Source of the DNA: Polynucleobacter sp. es-EL-1
GTDB lineage: Bacteria; Pseudomonadota; Gammaproteobacteria; Burkholderiales; Burkholderiaceae
Length of the DNA: 64,000 nucleotides
Assembly (NCBI RefSeq): GCF_018687975.1
Contig: NZ_CP061310.1
Location: forward strand, 1,736,001-1,800,000
Direction: 5' to 3'
Shown here: positions 17,433 to 26,079 of the stretch, in pieces
Layout of the letters: each line of letters opens with the position of its first letter
Numbering within the stretch: the first letter of the stretch is position 1
The notes under the pieces: generated by a model
What the model was told of the DNA's origin: nothing
What the model saw: the letters and a program-made list of their open reading frames with translations, nothing else
Databases searched by the model: none
Program-made: the position numbers and the translations under genes

Positions 17433-18315
17433 ATTGAAGATTGATGGTGCCACTTTAGAGCTTCGCTGCCCCGCTAAGCTCAACCTGTTTTTACATATTA
17501 TTGGTCGTCGAACAGATGGCTACCACCTACTGCAATCTGCCTTTCAACTCATTGATTGGTGCGACACGCTAAGACTCACTGCAATCTCTGAAAATACAGT
17601 GCGTCGTATTAATCCCATTCCGGGTGTTGCGCCTGAACAAGACTTGGTAGTTCGAGCTGCACAACTTTTAAAAGAGTTCTGCAATGTGGGGCATGGGGTT
17701 GAAATTGATTTAATGAAGGAAATTCCGATGGGTGCGGGCCTAGGCGGAGGATCCTCAGATGCTGCCTCGACTCTTATCGGCCTTAACCACCTGTGGGGGC
17801 TGCAGCTAGACACCAAAACCTTATGTCAAATTGGCCTCAAACTAGGGGCCGATGTGCCTTTTTTCCTTTTTGGTCAAAATGCTTTTGTGGAAGGTATCGG
17901 GGAGCAAATACAGGCCCTTCCTTCTGAAACCTCAGAATTTTTGGTCATTTTTCCCAATCAAGGGATCGCTACCTCTCAGATTTTTCAAGACCCTCAATTG
18001 ACCCGGGATCATGCTCCGATTACAATAGATGGCTTTATTGCATCGCCAAAGTCATTTCAATCCAATGATTGTCAGGCAGTAGCGGTGCGAAATTGTCCTG
18101 AAGTGAAGCTAGCATTAGATTGGATTGCCGATGTGGCGCCGAACTCGGCACCGCGGATGTCCGGCTCTGGAAGTAGCGTTTTTGGTGTTTTAGATCCCAG
18201 CCAAGATCACGCGAAACTCAAAAATCTACTGCAAAATCTTCCAAAAGGATGGATAGGTCGAATTGTTAGAGGGCTAAATAAAAATCCCGCTTACAATTTG
18301 GTTTCTTCAGAATGA
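17425..18315 (+). CDS. ispE: 4-diphosphocytidyl-2-C-methyl-D-erythritol kinase
   Basis: GHMP kinase of the MEP isoprenoid pathway, phosphorylating the 2-OH of CDP-ME. About 296 residues: CPAKLNLFLHIIGRRTDGYH near the N-terminus (substrate site with Lys), GHMP ATP-binding motif PMGAGLGGGSSDAASTLIGLN, and C-terminal MSGSGSSVFGV. The ATG at 17425 overlaps the TPR-LolB stop by 8 nt; a TTG at 17413 is less likely. tRNA-Gln and prs follow, a common betaproteobacterial order. Confidence 0.96.
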   Translation: MSELKIDGATLELRCPAKLNLFLHIIGRRTDGYHLLQSAFQLIDWCDTLRLTAISENTVRRINPIPGVAPEQDLVVRAAQLLKEFCNVGHGVEIDLMKEIPMGAGLGGGSSDAASTLIGLNHLWGLQLDTKTLCQIGLKLGADVPFFLFGQNAFVEGIGEQIQALPSETSEFLVIFPNQGIATSQIFQDPQLTRDHAPITIDGFIASPKSFQSNDCQAVAVRNCPEVKLALDWIADVAPNSAPRMSGSGSSVFGVLDPSQDHAKLKNLLQNLPKGWIGRIVRGLNKNPAYNLVSSE

Positions 18316-18320
18316 CCTGT

Positions 18321-18397
18321 AGGGGAATCGCCAAGCTGGTTAAGGCACTGGATTTTGATTCCAGCATGCGAAGGTTCGAATCCTTCTTCCCCTGCCA
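18321..18397 (+). tRNA. tRNA-Gln (anticodon TTG)
   Basis: A full cloverleaf is visible: acceptor AGGGGAA pairs with TTCCCCT, discriminator G, encoded CCA end; anticodon arm CTGGA-TTTTGAT-TCCAG places TTG in the loop; T-arm GAAGG-TTCGAAT-CCTTC. 77 nt with CCA, reading CAA (and CAG by wobble). Located between ispE and prs as in other Burkholderiales. The window also encodes QueF, but Gln tRNA with UUG is not a queuosine target. Confidence 0.96.
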
Positions 18398-18457
18398 AAT
18401 ACTGTAGATACGACACAAAGACATCCATTCGACCTCTACCAAATTCCCAAACCGCCT

Positions 18458-19426
18458 ATGTCCGCTCCTATGAACGCTGATTTACTGACTCTTTTTACAG
18501 GTAATGCAAATCCCGTTTTAGCTCATGCTGTTGCCAAAGAACTGAGTCTTCCGATGGGAAAGGCTTTTGTAGGTCGATTTTCTGATGGTGAAATTCAGGT
18601 AGAAATTCAAGAGAACGTCCGCGGTAAAAATGTCGTTGTGATTCAATCTACCTGCGCGCCTACAAACGATAGTTTGATGGAGCTCATGATCATGATTGAT
18701 GCCCTTAAGCGAGCATCTGCAAGCCGCATAACCGCAGTGATCCCTTACTTCGGTTACGCTAGACAAGATCGACGTCCACGATCAGCCCGCGTTGCCATCT
18801 CCGCCAGAATCGTAGCCAATATGCTGCAATCGGTTGCTGGGATTGAGCGGGTTTTAACCATGGATTTACACGCTGACCAGATCCAGGGCTTTTTTGATAT
18901 TCCCGTAGACAATATTTACGCCTCCCCCGTCTTACTGGCCGATCTTCAGGCCCAGAAGACTCAAAAAGACCTGATTATTGTTTCCCCAGACATTGGCGGT
19001 GTTGTACGCGCCCGTGCGATGGCCAAGCAATTGGGCACAGATTTGGCGATTATTGATAAGCGTCGCCCTAAAGCAAATGTATCCGAAGTAATGCACCTGA
19101 TCGGTGAAGTAGAAGGACGTCACTGCGTCATCATGGATGACATCATCGATACTGGCGGAACGCTCTGTAAGGCGGCTGAGGCGCTCAAAGAGCGTGGTGC
19201 CAAGGGCGTTACCGCCTATTGCACCCATGCCGTGCTCTCTGGCGGTGCTATAGCCCGTATCGCAGCCTCTCAATTAGATGAATTGGTTGTTACAGACACT
19301 ATTCCACTGACCCCTGAAGCCATGAAAGTGGCCAAAATACGCCAATTGAGCGTTGCCCCCATCCTGGCTGAGACCCTGGCTCGGATTAGCAAGGGTGATT
19401 CGGTCATGTCAATGTTTGCTGAATAA
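18458..19426 (+). CDS. prs: Ribose-phosphate pyrophosphokinase (PRPP synthetase)
   Basis: Makes PRPP from ribose-5-phosphate and ATP for nucleotide, His and Trp synthesis. 322 residues, two phosphoribosyltransferase-type domains: FSDGEIQVEIQENVRGKNVVVIQST, the flexible-loop YARQDRRPRSARVAISARIVANML, the cation-binding LTMDLHADQIQGFFDIPVDNIYASP, and the PRPP-binding CVIMDDIIDTGGTLCKAAEAL. Start ATG 18458; an in-frame ATG 12 nt later is also possible. Confidence 0.97.
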   Translation: MSAPMNADLLTLFTGNANPVLAHAVAKELSLPMGKAFVGRFSDGEIQVEIQENVRGKNVVVIQSTCAPTNDSLMELMIMIDALKRASASRITAVIPYFGYARQDRRPRSARVAISARIVANMLQSVAGIERVLTMDLHADQIQGFFDIPVDNIYASPVLLADLQAQKTQKDLIIVSPDIGGVVRARAMAKQLGTDLAIIDKRRPKANVSEVMHLIGEVEGRHCVIMDDIIDTGGTLCKAAEALKERGAKGVTAYCTHAVLSGGAIARIAASQLDELVVTDTIPLTPEAMKVAKIRQLSVAPILAETLARISKGDSVMSMFAE

Positions 19427-19501
19427 AGCAAAAATAGCGTTTCTGACCCTGTTTTTAGTAGTTTTGAGGCTTTTCTAGGCAAAAATCTCAATTCCCACGA
19501 T

Positions 19502-19507
19502 ATAATC
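19502..19507 (+). promoter_or_regulatory. Candidate -10 box upstream of rplY
   Basis: A perfect TATAAT 57 bp before the rplY ATG, in the 137-bp prs-rplY gap. No convincing -35 hexamer stands at 16-18 bp, so an extended or activator-dependent promoter would be needed, or the match is chance in AT-rich DNA. Confidence 0.35.
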
Positions 19508-19563
19508 AAAGGCTTTTCTGTTTGGTCGCGAACGGAAATTAACCTTAATTTTGGGAATTGAAT

Positions 19564-20202
19564 ATGAAAGTAGTAGCCTTTGAAAGAAGCGTACAGGGAA
19601 CGGGTGCGAGCCGCCGTCTGCGCAATGCCGGTAAAACTCCGGGAATCATCTATGGCGGCAAAGACGCCGCAACTGTTATTGAGTTGGATCACAACGCACT
19701 GTTCCATGCTCTCCGCAAGGAAGCATTCCACTCATCCATCCTTGATCTTGAAATCGGCGGCAAAGCACAAAAAGTATTGTTGCGCGATTATCAGATGCAT
19801 CCATTTAAGCCTTTGGTTCTGCACATCGACTTCCAGCGCGTTTCAGCGTCTGAAAAAGTTCATATGCGCGTTCCATTGCACTTCATCAATGCTGAAACAT
19901 CAGCTGCAGTGAAATTGCAAGGCGCTGTGATTAGTCACATCGCAACTGAATTAGAAGTTTCCTGCTTGCCAGCTGACTTGCCAGAGTTCCTTGAAGTGGA
20001 CTTGGGCAAGATTGAAGTTGGTCATGGTATCCATGCAAAAGACATCGCCCTACCAAAAGGCGTTAGCCTGGTATTGCATGTTGAGCAAGAAAATCCAGTA
20101 TTGGCCAACGCACGTATCCCAGCAGTCAAATCTGCTGATACTGAAGCTGCTCCTGCAGCTGCTGCGGCACCTGCTGCTGAAGCTCCAAAAGATAAAGCGT
20201 AA
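19564..20202 (+). CDS. rplY: 50S ribosomal protein L25/general stress protein Ctc
   Basis: Binds 5S rRNA in the large subunit. About 212 residues, the long Ctc-type form: an L25 N-terminal domain (MKVVAFERSVQGTGASRRLRNAG, GIIYGG) and a C-terminal beta domain to about 185, then an Ala/Pro-rich tail ending APKDKA. The ATG at 19564 is preferred over a TTG at 19558. prs-rplY-pth is a widely conserved trio linked to translation quality. A strong terminator follows. Confidence 0.96.
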   Translation: MKVVAFERSVQGTGASRRLRNAGKTPGIIYGGKDAATVIELDHNALFHALRKEAFHSSILDLEIGGKAQKVLLRDYQMHPFKPLVLHIDFQRVSASEKVHMRVPLHFINAETSAAVKLQGAVISHIATELEVSCLPADLPEFLEVDLGKIEVGHGIHAKDIALPKGVSLVLHVEQENPVLANARIPAVKSADTEAAPAAAAAPAAEAPKDKA

Positions 20203-20234
20203 TCGTTTTTCTTTTATCTTTGCGACAGAGAAGG

Positions 20235-20261
20235 CCCGCTTAAAAGCGGGTTTTCTTTTTT
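20235..20261 (+). terminator. Intrinsic terminator after rplY
   Basis: Stem CCCGCT-TAAA-AGCGGG followed by TTTTCTTTTTT, 32 bp after the rplY stop and 31 bp before pth. Separates rplY from pth transcription at least in part. Confidence 0.85.
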
Positions 20262-20292
20262 GTAGAAATGCTTTTATCCTTTAGCAAGAATC

Positions 20293-20889
20293 ATGACTAA
20301 ATTAATTGTGGGCCTTGGCAATCCAGGCGAAGAACATGAAGAAGATCGGCACAATGCTGGCTTCTGGTTTGTGGACGCCCTCGCTAAACAATTGAGCACC
20401 CGCTTTGAAAGTGAAAAGCGCTTTCATGGCAAAGTAGCAAAGACTAAGTGGGAAGGTGAAGATCTTTTCTTGCTCAAGCCAAGCACCTATATGAACCTCA
20501 GTGGTCAAGCAGTAGGCGCGCTATGTCGTTTTCATAAACTGACCCCCGAACAGGTTTTGGTAGTTCAAGATGAGCTGGATCTCAAGCCTGGCACAGCACG
20601 ACTCAAACTGGGAGGCGGCACTGGCGGACATAATGGCTTAAAAGACATTCAAGCACATCTTGGCACTGCCAATTACTGGCGCTTACGACTAGGTATTGGC
20701 CACCCCAGAGACCTTGCGGCTGAAGGTGCGCGCCCGATGGATGTGGCTGATTATGTTCTGAGAAGACCGCTGCAAATTGAACAAAAACAAATTGATGCCA
20801 GCATTGAGGATGGTTTAAAAATTCTGCCTTTGTTTTTTAAAGGGGATACTCAGGCAGCTATGCTGGACTTGCACTCTAAAACGCACTAG
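20293..20889 (+). CDS. pth: Peptidyl-tRNA hydrolase
   Basis: Recycles peptidyl-tRNA dropped from ribosomes. 198 residues: LIVGLGNPGEEHEEDRHNAGFWFVD with the catalytic His (about 24) and neighbouring Asn, KPSTYMNLSGQAV, the VVQDELDLKPGTARLKLGGGTGGHNGLKDI block with the conserved Asp and His. Convergent with the ferredoxin gene; the 29-bp gap has no clear terminator. Confidence 0.97.
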   Translation: MTKLIVGLGNPGEEHEEDRHNAGFWFVDALAKQLSTRFESEKRFHGKVAKTKWEGEDLFLLKPSTYMNLSGQAVGALCRFHKLTPEQVLVVQDELDLKPGTARLKLGGGTGGHNGLKDIQAHLGTANYWRLRLGIGHPRDLAAEGARPMDVADYVLRRPLQIEQKQIDASIEDGLKILPLFFKGDTQAAMLDLHSKTH

Positions 20890-20918
20890 TCGCAGACATT
20901 CAAATCCGTTTTTAAAGT

Positions 20919-21185
20919 TTATTTGGCAAGCGCCTTTTTGGCAGCAGTTAGTGCCTGATACTTAGCCATCAACTGCGTTTGATTTTCTTTAAAAGCAGGG
21001 TTCAAAGGTATGCAGTCGACTGGGCATACTTGCTGACACTGTGGTGCATCGTAGTGACCAACACACTCCGTACATTTGTTTGGGTCAATCTCATAAATCT
21101 CAAGACCCATGTAAATAGCATCATTAGGACATTCTGGCTCACACACATCACAATTGATGCATTCGTCCGTAATCATTAAGGCCAT
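20919..21185 (-). CDS. YfhL family 4Fe-4S dicluster ferredoxin
   Basis: Small electron carrier, 88 residues, with two 4Fe-4S motifs: C-x2-C-x2-C-x3-C in DECINCDVCEPECPNDAI and a second, longer-spaced set CTECVGHYDAPQCQQVCPVDC. The extra residues between the second and third Cys in cluster II (C-x2-C-x8-C-x3-C) are the mark of the YfhL/Allochromatium-type ferredoxins. Lies downstream of coaD on the same strand with an 18-bp gap. Redox partner unknown. Confidence 0.93.
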   Translation of the reverse strand: MALMITDECINCDVCEPECPNDAIYMGLEIYEIDPNKCTECVGHYDAPQCQQVCPVDCIPLNPAFKENQTQLMAKYQALTAAKKALAK

Positions 21186-21203
21186 ATTATTTGTCGACTA
21201 ACC

Positions 21204-21701
21204 CTACTCTTTGAGTTGATTCGTTTCGGCAACCTTTTTGAGAAGCCATTTTTCAACTGAAGGGAAAACAAATTTACTCACATCGCCACCCATGATGGCA
21301 ATTTCACGAACAAACGTTCCTGAAATAAATTGGTATTGATCAGATGGCGTTAAGAAGAGAGTCTCCACATCTGGCAATAAATATCGGTTCATTCCAGCCA
21401 TCTGAAATTCGTATTCGAAATCAGACACTGCTCGCAAACCACGAACAATCACCCGTGCATTGTGCTCACGAGCAAAATCTTTCAAAAGACCAGAAAATCC
21501 AGCAATTTTCACATTGGGATAATGACCTAGAACTTCTGTTGCAATCTCAATCCGCTCATTGAGAGTAAAAAATGGGCGCTTGCTACGGCTGTCGGCTACA
21601 CCAACAATAACCTCACTAAAAATACTAGAGGCGCGACGCACTAAATCTTCATGGCCACGGGTAAATGGATCAAAGGTTCCAGGATAAACAGCAATCGTCA
21701 T
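21204..21701 (-). CDS. coaD: Phosphopantetheine adenylyltransferase
   Basis: Fourth step of coenzyme A synthesis, 4'-phosphopantetheine to dephospho-CoA. 165 residues, nucleotidyltransferase fold: AVYPGTFDPFTRGHEDLVRRAS with the T/HxGH signature, RGLRAVSDFEYEFQMAGMNR, and SSxVRE-like SGTFVREIAIMGGDVSKFV. rsmD-coaD adjacency is a conserved arrangement. 36 bp after rsmD. Confidence 0.97.
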   Translation of the reverse strand: MTIAVYPGTFDPFTRGHEDLVRRASSIFSEVIVGVADSRSKRPFFTLNERIEIATEVLGHYPNVKIAGFSGLLKDFAREHNARVIVRGLRAVSDFEYEFQMAGMNRYLLPDVETLFLTPSDQYQFISGTFVREIAIMGGDVSKFVFPSVEKWLLKKVAETNQLKE

Positions 21702-21737
21702 AACATTCCTATGGCTTTATCGGCTACAGGCAAGAGT

Positions 21738-22358
21738 TTAGCCTCTTCTAGAGCGAAATAGACAGGCTTTTACTTGTCCAGCCTCTAAGTATTTTCCACA
21801 ATGCCACTCCGGTAGAAGGGCTTCAACCGATTCTCGCGAGCGTGAAGCCGGAAACTCTGCATAGATACCGCCCCCAGGACTATCGTCACAAATACGCCCC
21901 GCTTGAATAAGCGCCTGATCTAATAAACCCTCTTCCTGAAATGGCGGGTCAATAAAAATCAAATTGCTCGAAAGGTTTGCTTGCTGTTTTAAGTACTCCA
22001 CACAATCTCTATGCAAAATTTGTACTGATCCCGGGACTGGAGAAGACTGCAATGCCAAAAAATTTTCAGCTAAACGTGCGTGCGCTTTTTTATCCCGTTC
22101 CAGTAAAGTCACAGACTGGGCACTTCGTGATGCCGCTTCAAAACCCAAAGCGCCAGTACCAGCAAATAGGTCGATGCAGTTTAGACCGGTTAAATCTTGG
22201 CCCAACCAATTAAATAGCGTTTCGCGAACGCGATCCGTAGTTGGCCGCAGTCCAGGTAAATCCAAAACGTTTAAGAGTCGGCTGCGCCAAATGCCACCGA
22301 TGATGCGTATCTTCTTTGGTAGCTCAGAGGGTGCAACTGACTTAACCCGCTTATTTAT
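21738..22358 (-). CDS. rsmD: 16S rRNA (guanine(966)-N2)-methyltransferase RsmD, apparent AUA start
   Basis: Methylates G966 of 16S rRNA using AdoMet. Visible motifs: PGLRPTTDRVRETLFNWLG, AdoMet-binding IDLFAGTGALGFEA, and catalytic IFIDPPF. The first standard start (TTG 22265) would remove the conserved N-terminal RIIGGIWRSR block, which is encoded in the same frame upstream. Between that TTG and the in-frame TAG at 22370 there is no ATG, GTG or TTG. The best start is ATA at 22358, preceded by Shine-Dalgarno AGGGG with 6 nt spacing and overlapping the upstream M16 gene by 8 nt, giving about 206 residues, near the E. coli length. Start is inferred; function is secure. Confidence 0.9.
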   Translation of the reverse strand: MNKRVKSVAPSELPKKIRIIGGIWRSRLLNVLDLPGLRPTTDRVRETLFNWLGQDLTGLNCIDLFAGTGALGFEAASRSAQSVTLLERDKKAHARLAENFLALQSSPVPGSVQILHRDCVEYLKQQANLSSNLIFIDPPFQEEGLLDQALIQAGRICDDSPGGGIYAEFPASRSRESVEALLPEWHCGKYLEAGQVKACLFRSRRG

Positions 22359-23697
22359 TTTGAGCCCCTAAGATAACAATCTTCATGCGGTCCATTGCCA
22401 AGTACTTCTGAAACGCCGCTTTGACTTGCTCTAAAGTCACACCTTCAACTTGCTTGGTCCAAACTTCCATCGTATTGAGTGGCAAATTATTCCAGGCGAT
22501 TGCAGACACGTTATCCAATAATTTTCGATTGTTATCAATTCTTAGTGGATAGCCATTTATTAAGTTTGCTTTAGCCGCATCAAGCTCTTGTTGAGTTGGG
22601 CCATTGGCAATAAATTTTTCAATAGTTGCGCTCATTACCTCAACCGCCAAAGCCGCCTGATCATTTTTAGTCTGGACGCCTGCCTGAAAAATACCAGTAT
22701 CTTTACCCGGAGCGAAATAACTATAAACGCTATAGGCTAGACCTCGCTTCTCACGCACCTCTGAAACCAGCTGCGAAACAAAACCTCCGCCACCCAGGAC
22801 ATAGTTTCCAACTAGCAATGGGAAGTAATCGGGATTATTGCGAGTGATTGCCGTCATCCCCATCGCGATATGTGCTTGCTGAGTATTAAAAGGGATATTG
22901 ATTTCACGCTGATTGAGCGACTCTACTGGCGAGCGAGCTAACTGCGGTAGCGCTGGGATAGCCGCACCTGATTGCGGGATACCTTTTAGTAAATCCTGAA
23001 CCATTTGAGCAGCCTCTGACTGACTCACATCCCCCACCATACTCACAATCATTCTATCGCCGCGGTAAAACTGCTTATGAAACTGCTGTAAATCAGCAGC
23101 CGTGATATTGGCAATCGTTTGTACTGAGGGGGAATTTCCTAAAGGGTAATTTCCGTATACAGTTTTTCTAAAACGGCGTTCTAGCACTGCCTCTGGTTTA
23201 GTTTCGGATTCGAGCAATGCAGTGGTCATGCGCTGCTTTTCTCGCGCCAAAATCTTGGGATCATAAGTAGGAGACGCAAGCAATGAGGATGCCAATTGCA
23301 CTGCACGTTCACGCAGATCTTTTCTGCTAAGACTGCGAATTCGCATAATGGCGCGCTCACCACCGACTGAAATACTCAGATTGGCACCCAAATCTGCAAT
23401 CTCATCAGCAATCTGCGCTTCAGTTAACAAACCATTAGGGGACTTAGCTCCATAGTTCATTAATTGTCCAGCCACGGTTGCTAGCCCACTTTTATCGGCT
23501 GGATCATAGCGATCTCCAGCATCGATGCTAATTTCAATATCAACCATCGGCAGAGATTTAGTTTGTACTAAATATGCCTTAGCTCCCTTAACGGACTCCA
23601 GCTGCTCAATAGGTAATATCGCGTGCGCCGATGCCAGCAAACCTAAGCTCAAAAAGCCAGCAATTACGCTATGTTTGCTTATACGAATTACTCGCAT
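22351..23697 (-). CDS. M16 family peptidase-like protein, probable non-catalytic partner
   Basis: 448 residues with an N-terminal signal sequence (SVIAGFLSLGLLASAHA) and two M16 domains. The zinc motif HxxEH is absent where expected (VAGQLMNYGAKS in its place), while the R/Y pair region VREKRGLAYSVYSYF of the C-terminal domain is kept. This is the usual picture for the second member of M16 pairs, which lacks zinc but completes the chamber. Its ATG overlaps the stop of the active partner by 1 nt (TAATG). Likely periplasmic; peptide substrate unknown. Confidence 0.88.
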   Translation of the reverse strand: MRVIRISKHSVIAGFLSLGLLASAHAILPIEQLESVKGAKAYLVQTKSLPMVDIEISIDAGDRYDPADKSGLATVAGQLMNYGAKSPNGLLTEAQIADEIADLGANLSISVGGERAIMRIRSLSRKDLRERAVQLASSLLASPTYDPKILAREKQRMTTALLESETKPEAVLERRFRKTVYGNYPLGNSPSVQTIANITAADLQQFHKQFYRGDRMIVSMVGDVSQSEAAQMVQDLLKGIPQSGAAIPALPQLARSPVESLNQREINIPFNTQQAHIAMGMTAITRNNPDYFPLLVGNYVLGGGGFVSQLVSEVREKRGLAYSVYSYFAPGKDTGIFQAGVQTKNDQAALAVEVMSATIEKFIANGPTQQELDAAKANLINGYPLRIDNNRKLLDNVSAIAWNNLPLNTMEVWTKQVEGVTLEQVKAAFQKYLAMDRMKIVILGAQNK

Positions 23698-25085
23698 TAT
23701 TGGCCCCCTTGTTTGACTTGAGCATTCTTGCGGGCTTGTGGATCTAAAACCGCAATAGTTAAGCCTTCATCCACCAAATATTTTTTCGCAACCGCTTGAA
23801 CTTGAGCAGGCGTAATAGTCTGCATTTTTTCTAACATCACATCAATGTCTCGCCAAGAGAAACCAGACATTTCAGTATTGCCGATTTCCATTGCCTGACC
23901 AAATATAGAATCACGCTTAAAAATTTGATTGGACAAAATCCGAACTTTAATTCGCTTCAGCTCAGACTCCTGCACACCATTACGAACTATCTCTTCTAGA
24001 GCCTTGCGAATACTGAGCTCTGCCTGTGCAACAGTTTTTCCTTTGGCCATACTGACATTGATGAGGAATAATTCTGGGCCACGTGAGACCATTTCATAGC
24101 CGACACCCACATCATTCACTACACGCTCCTGCTTAACCAAAATTCGATTTAAGCGGGCGTTGTCATAGCCATCCAAGACAGCGGCCAACAATTCCAAAGC
24201 GTAAGGCTCTGCATCGTCAAGCTTTCCTGGTTGAAGCTTAGGCACCTTCCACGCCATTGCTAGCTGTGCGTTATCTGCTGGCGCTTTGACCTGCACCTGT
24301 TTAATTCCTTTTTGTACTGGCTCTAATTGGGGCTTGCGCACCGGTAACTCACGGGCAGGGGCTACGCCATAATATTTTTCAACTGACTTCAGTATGACTT
24401 GAGGATCTACATCGCCACTAATGATGACAGTTGCATTATTTGGCGCATACCAACTTTGATACCAATCACGTGCATCAGATGGCTTCATGTTTTCTAGATC
24501 ATTCATCCAGCCAATGACTGGATGACGATAAGGTGATGTCATAAATGCTGTAGCCATCAACGATTCATATAAAAGACTACTAGGATTATCTTCAGTGCGT
24601 AGGCGACGCTCTTCCATCACCACCTGAATTTCCTTAAAGAATTCGGCATCCTGAAAAGAAAGATTCGTCATCCGATCCGCTTCAAGTTTCATCACCTCAT
24701 CTAACTTGGACTTTTCAACCTGCTGAAAGTAGGCCGTATAGTCACGAGAAGTAAACGCATTTTCACGACCACCGACTGCAGCAACCAATCGGGAGAAATC
24801 CCCCGATTTCACGGTGCGAGTGCCCTTAAACATCATGTGCTCAAGTACATGAGCCACACCAGTGCGTCCGTTCACTTCATCCATTGATCCCGCCCGATAC
24901 CAAACCATATGGGCAACAGTAGGAGCGCGATGGTCCTCTCGAACAATCAGCTTTAATCCATTGGCGAGTTGAAACTCATGGGTATTAGCCGAGGTCGTAT
25001 CGGGGGCAGCCATGAGCGATTGGCTTGATACCAGCAAAATCCAGAAAATTCGTATGAAAGTCGAGCGCATCTGTAAGATCACCAT
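23697..25085 (-). CDS. M16 family zinc metallopeptidase (pitrilysin family), catalytic subunit
   Basis: 462 residues with a signal peptide (RIFWILLVSSQSLMA) and an inverted zinc motif HVLEHMMFKGT (HxxEH, about 82-86), with the distal Glu in VMEERRLRTEDNP. Probably a periplasmic peptidase acting with the non-catalytic subunit encoded next. ATG 25085 is used, although the AAGG box is very close to it; an adjacent GTG at 25082 or ATG at 25070 would also keep the signal peptide. Divergent from ftsY with a 48-bp gap. Confidence 0.9.
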   Translation of the reverse strand: MVILQMRSTFIRIFWILLVSSQSLMAAPDTTSANTHEFQLANGLKLIVREDHRAPTVAHMVWYRAGSMDEVNGRTGVAHVLEHMMFKGTRTVKSGDFSRLVAAVGGRENAFTSRDYTAYFQQVEKSKLDEVMKLEADRMTNLSFQDAEFFKEIQVVMEERRLRTEDNPSSLLYESLMATAFMTSPYRHPVIGWMNDLENMKPSDARDWYQSWYAPNNATVIISGDVDPQVILKSVEKYYGVAPARELPVRKPQLEPVQKGIKQVQVKAPADNAQLAMAWKVPKLQPGKLDDAEPYALELLAAVLDGYDNARLNRILVKQERVVNDVGVGYEMVSRGPELFLINVSMAKGKTVAQAELSIRKALEEIVRNGVQESELKRIKVRILSNQIFKRDSIFGQAMEIGNTEMSGFSWRDIDVMLEKMQTITPAQVQAVAKKYLVDEGLTIAVLDPQARKNAQVKQGGQ

Positions 25086-25133
25086 ATCCTTAAAATTAAA
25101 TTGATAAGATGCAAGAATTAAATTGTATCGACT

Positions 25134-26024
25134 ATGTTCGGATTACGTAAAACCCTCGGCTCCCTCTTTAAATCCAATCAGACTGACGAAGCCTGGTTTG
25201 ATTCCCTAGAAGAATCTCTCATCCTGAGTGATGTAGGGCTTCCTACTACCGAGCAGCTCATGAACAAGCTGCGTAAAGCCGCCAAGTCAGAGCGGGCAAG
25301 TAGCCCTGAAGATCTTCAGCAACTGTTGATTCAAGAGGTTTCCAAGCTACTCAAGCCTTTAGAGGCAAACCCAAATCCCTTGTATGAGCATGATCAAAAG
25401 ACCCTGCCACAGGTATGGCTAGTGATTGGGGTAAATGGTGCTGGCAAGACAACCACCATTGGCAAGCTCTGCAGACTTTTTCAATCTCAGGGCAAATCAG
25501 TCTTACTAGCGGCCGGAGACACCTTTCGTGCTGCTGCCCGCAACCAATTGCTGGAATGGGGTGGCCGCAATCAGGTGGATGTGATCACTCAAGAAAGTGG
25601 AGATGCCGCTGCGGTGGCCCACGATGCCATTCATGCGGCGATTTCTCGTAAAACCGATATTTTGATCATTGATACCGCGGGCAGACTAGCGACTCAAGGC
25701 AATCTCATGGAAGAGTTAAAAAAGGTCAAGCGAGTCATCGGCAAAGCCCTTCCTGGGGCTCCTCACCAGACTTTGCTGGTTCTGGATGGCAATACCGGTC
25801 AAAACGGTTTAAGCCAAGTGAAGGCCTTTCATGCAGCCTTAGATTTAACCGCACTCATTGTGACCAAGCTAGATGGGACTGCTAAAGGAGGGGTCATTTG
25901 CGCCCTCGCCCAAACTCTCAATGAGGGGGATAAACCGGCCGTTTTAGCACTTGGAAAAGGCGAGGGAATTGAAGACCTAGCCCCTTTTACAGCTGAGCAA
26001 TATTCAGCTGAATTTTTCAATTAA
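25134..26024 (+). CDS. ftsY: Signal recognition particle receptor FtsY (NG-only form)
   Basis: SRP-receptor GTPase that docks nascent membrane proteins at SecYEG. 296 residues: N domain (about 1-85) and G domain with GVNGAGKTTTIGKL, DTFRAAARNQL, IIDTAGRL, TKLDGTAKGG and GKGEGIEDLAPF. Unlike the E. coli protein it has practically no acidic A domain ahead of the N domain; only MFGLRKTLGSLFK precedes, which can act as an amphipathic membrane helix. All GTPase motifs are intact. ftsY-rpoH adjacency parallels the ftsYEX-rpoH order of other proteobacteria, but ftsE/ftsX are absent here. Confidence 0.96.
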   Translation: MFGLRKTLGSLFKSNQTDEAWFDSLEESLILSDVGLPTTEQLMNKLRKAAKSERASSPEDLQQLLIQEVSKLLKPLEANPNPLYEHDQKTLPQVWLVIGVNGAGKTTTIGKLCRLFQSQGKSVLLAAGDTFRAAARNQLLEWGGRNQVDVITQESGDAAAVAHDAIHAAISRKTDILIIDTAGRLATQGNLMEELKKVKRVIGKALPGAPHQTLLVLDGNTGQNGLSQVKAFHAALDLTALIVTKLDGTAKGGVICALAQTLNEGDKPAVLALGKGEGIEDLAPFTAEQYSAEFFN

Positions 26025-26052
26025 ATCAGATACTTAGAATAATAAAAAACCA

Positions 26053-26079
26053 TTAGCACTCTCTTGACAAGAGTGCTAA
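26053..26079 (+). promoter_or_regulatory. CIRCE operator (HrcA binding site) in the rpoH promoter
   Basis: TTAGCACTC-N9-GAGTGCTAA, a perfect 9-bp inverted repeat with 9-bp spacer, matching the CIRCE consensus exactly. The spacer contains TTGACA (26064-26069), a consensus -35 box; a plausible -10 lies around 26088-26095. Bound HrcA would therefore block the promoter directly. The site is 40 bp before the rpoH ATG. Confidence 0.92.

Noticed and set aside
18398..18457. Additional tRNA or small RNA after tRNA-Gln
   Set aside because: The 60 bp before prs show no second cloverleaf or strong hairpin.
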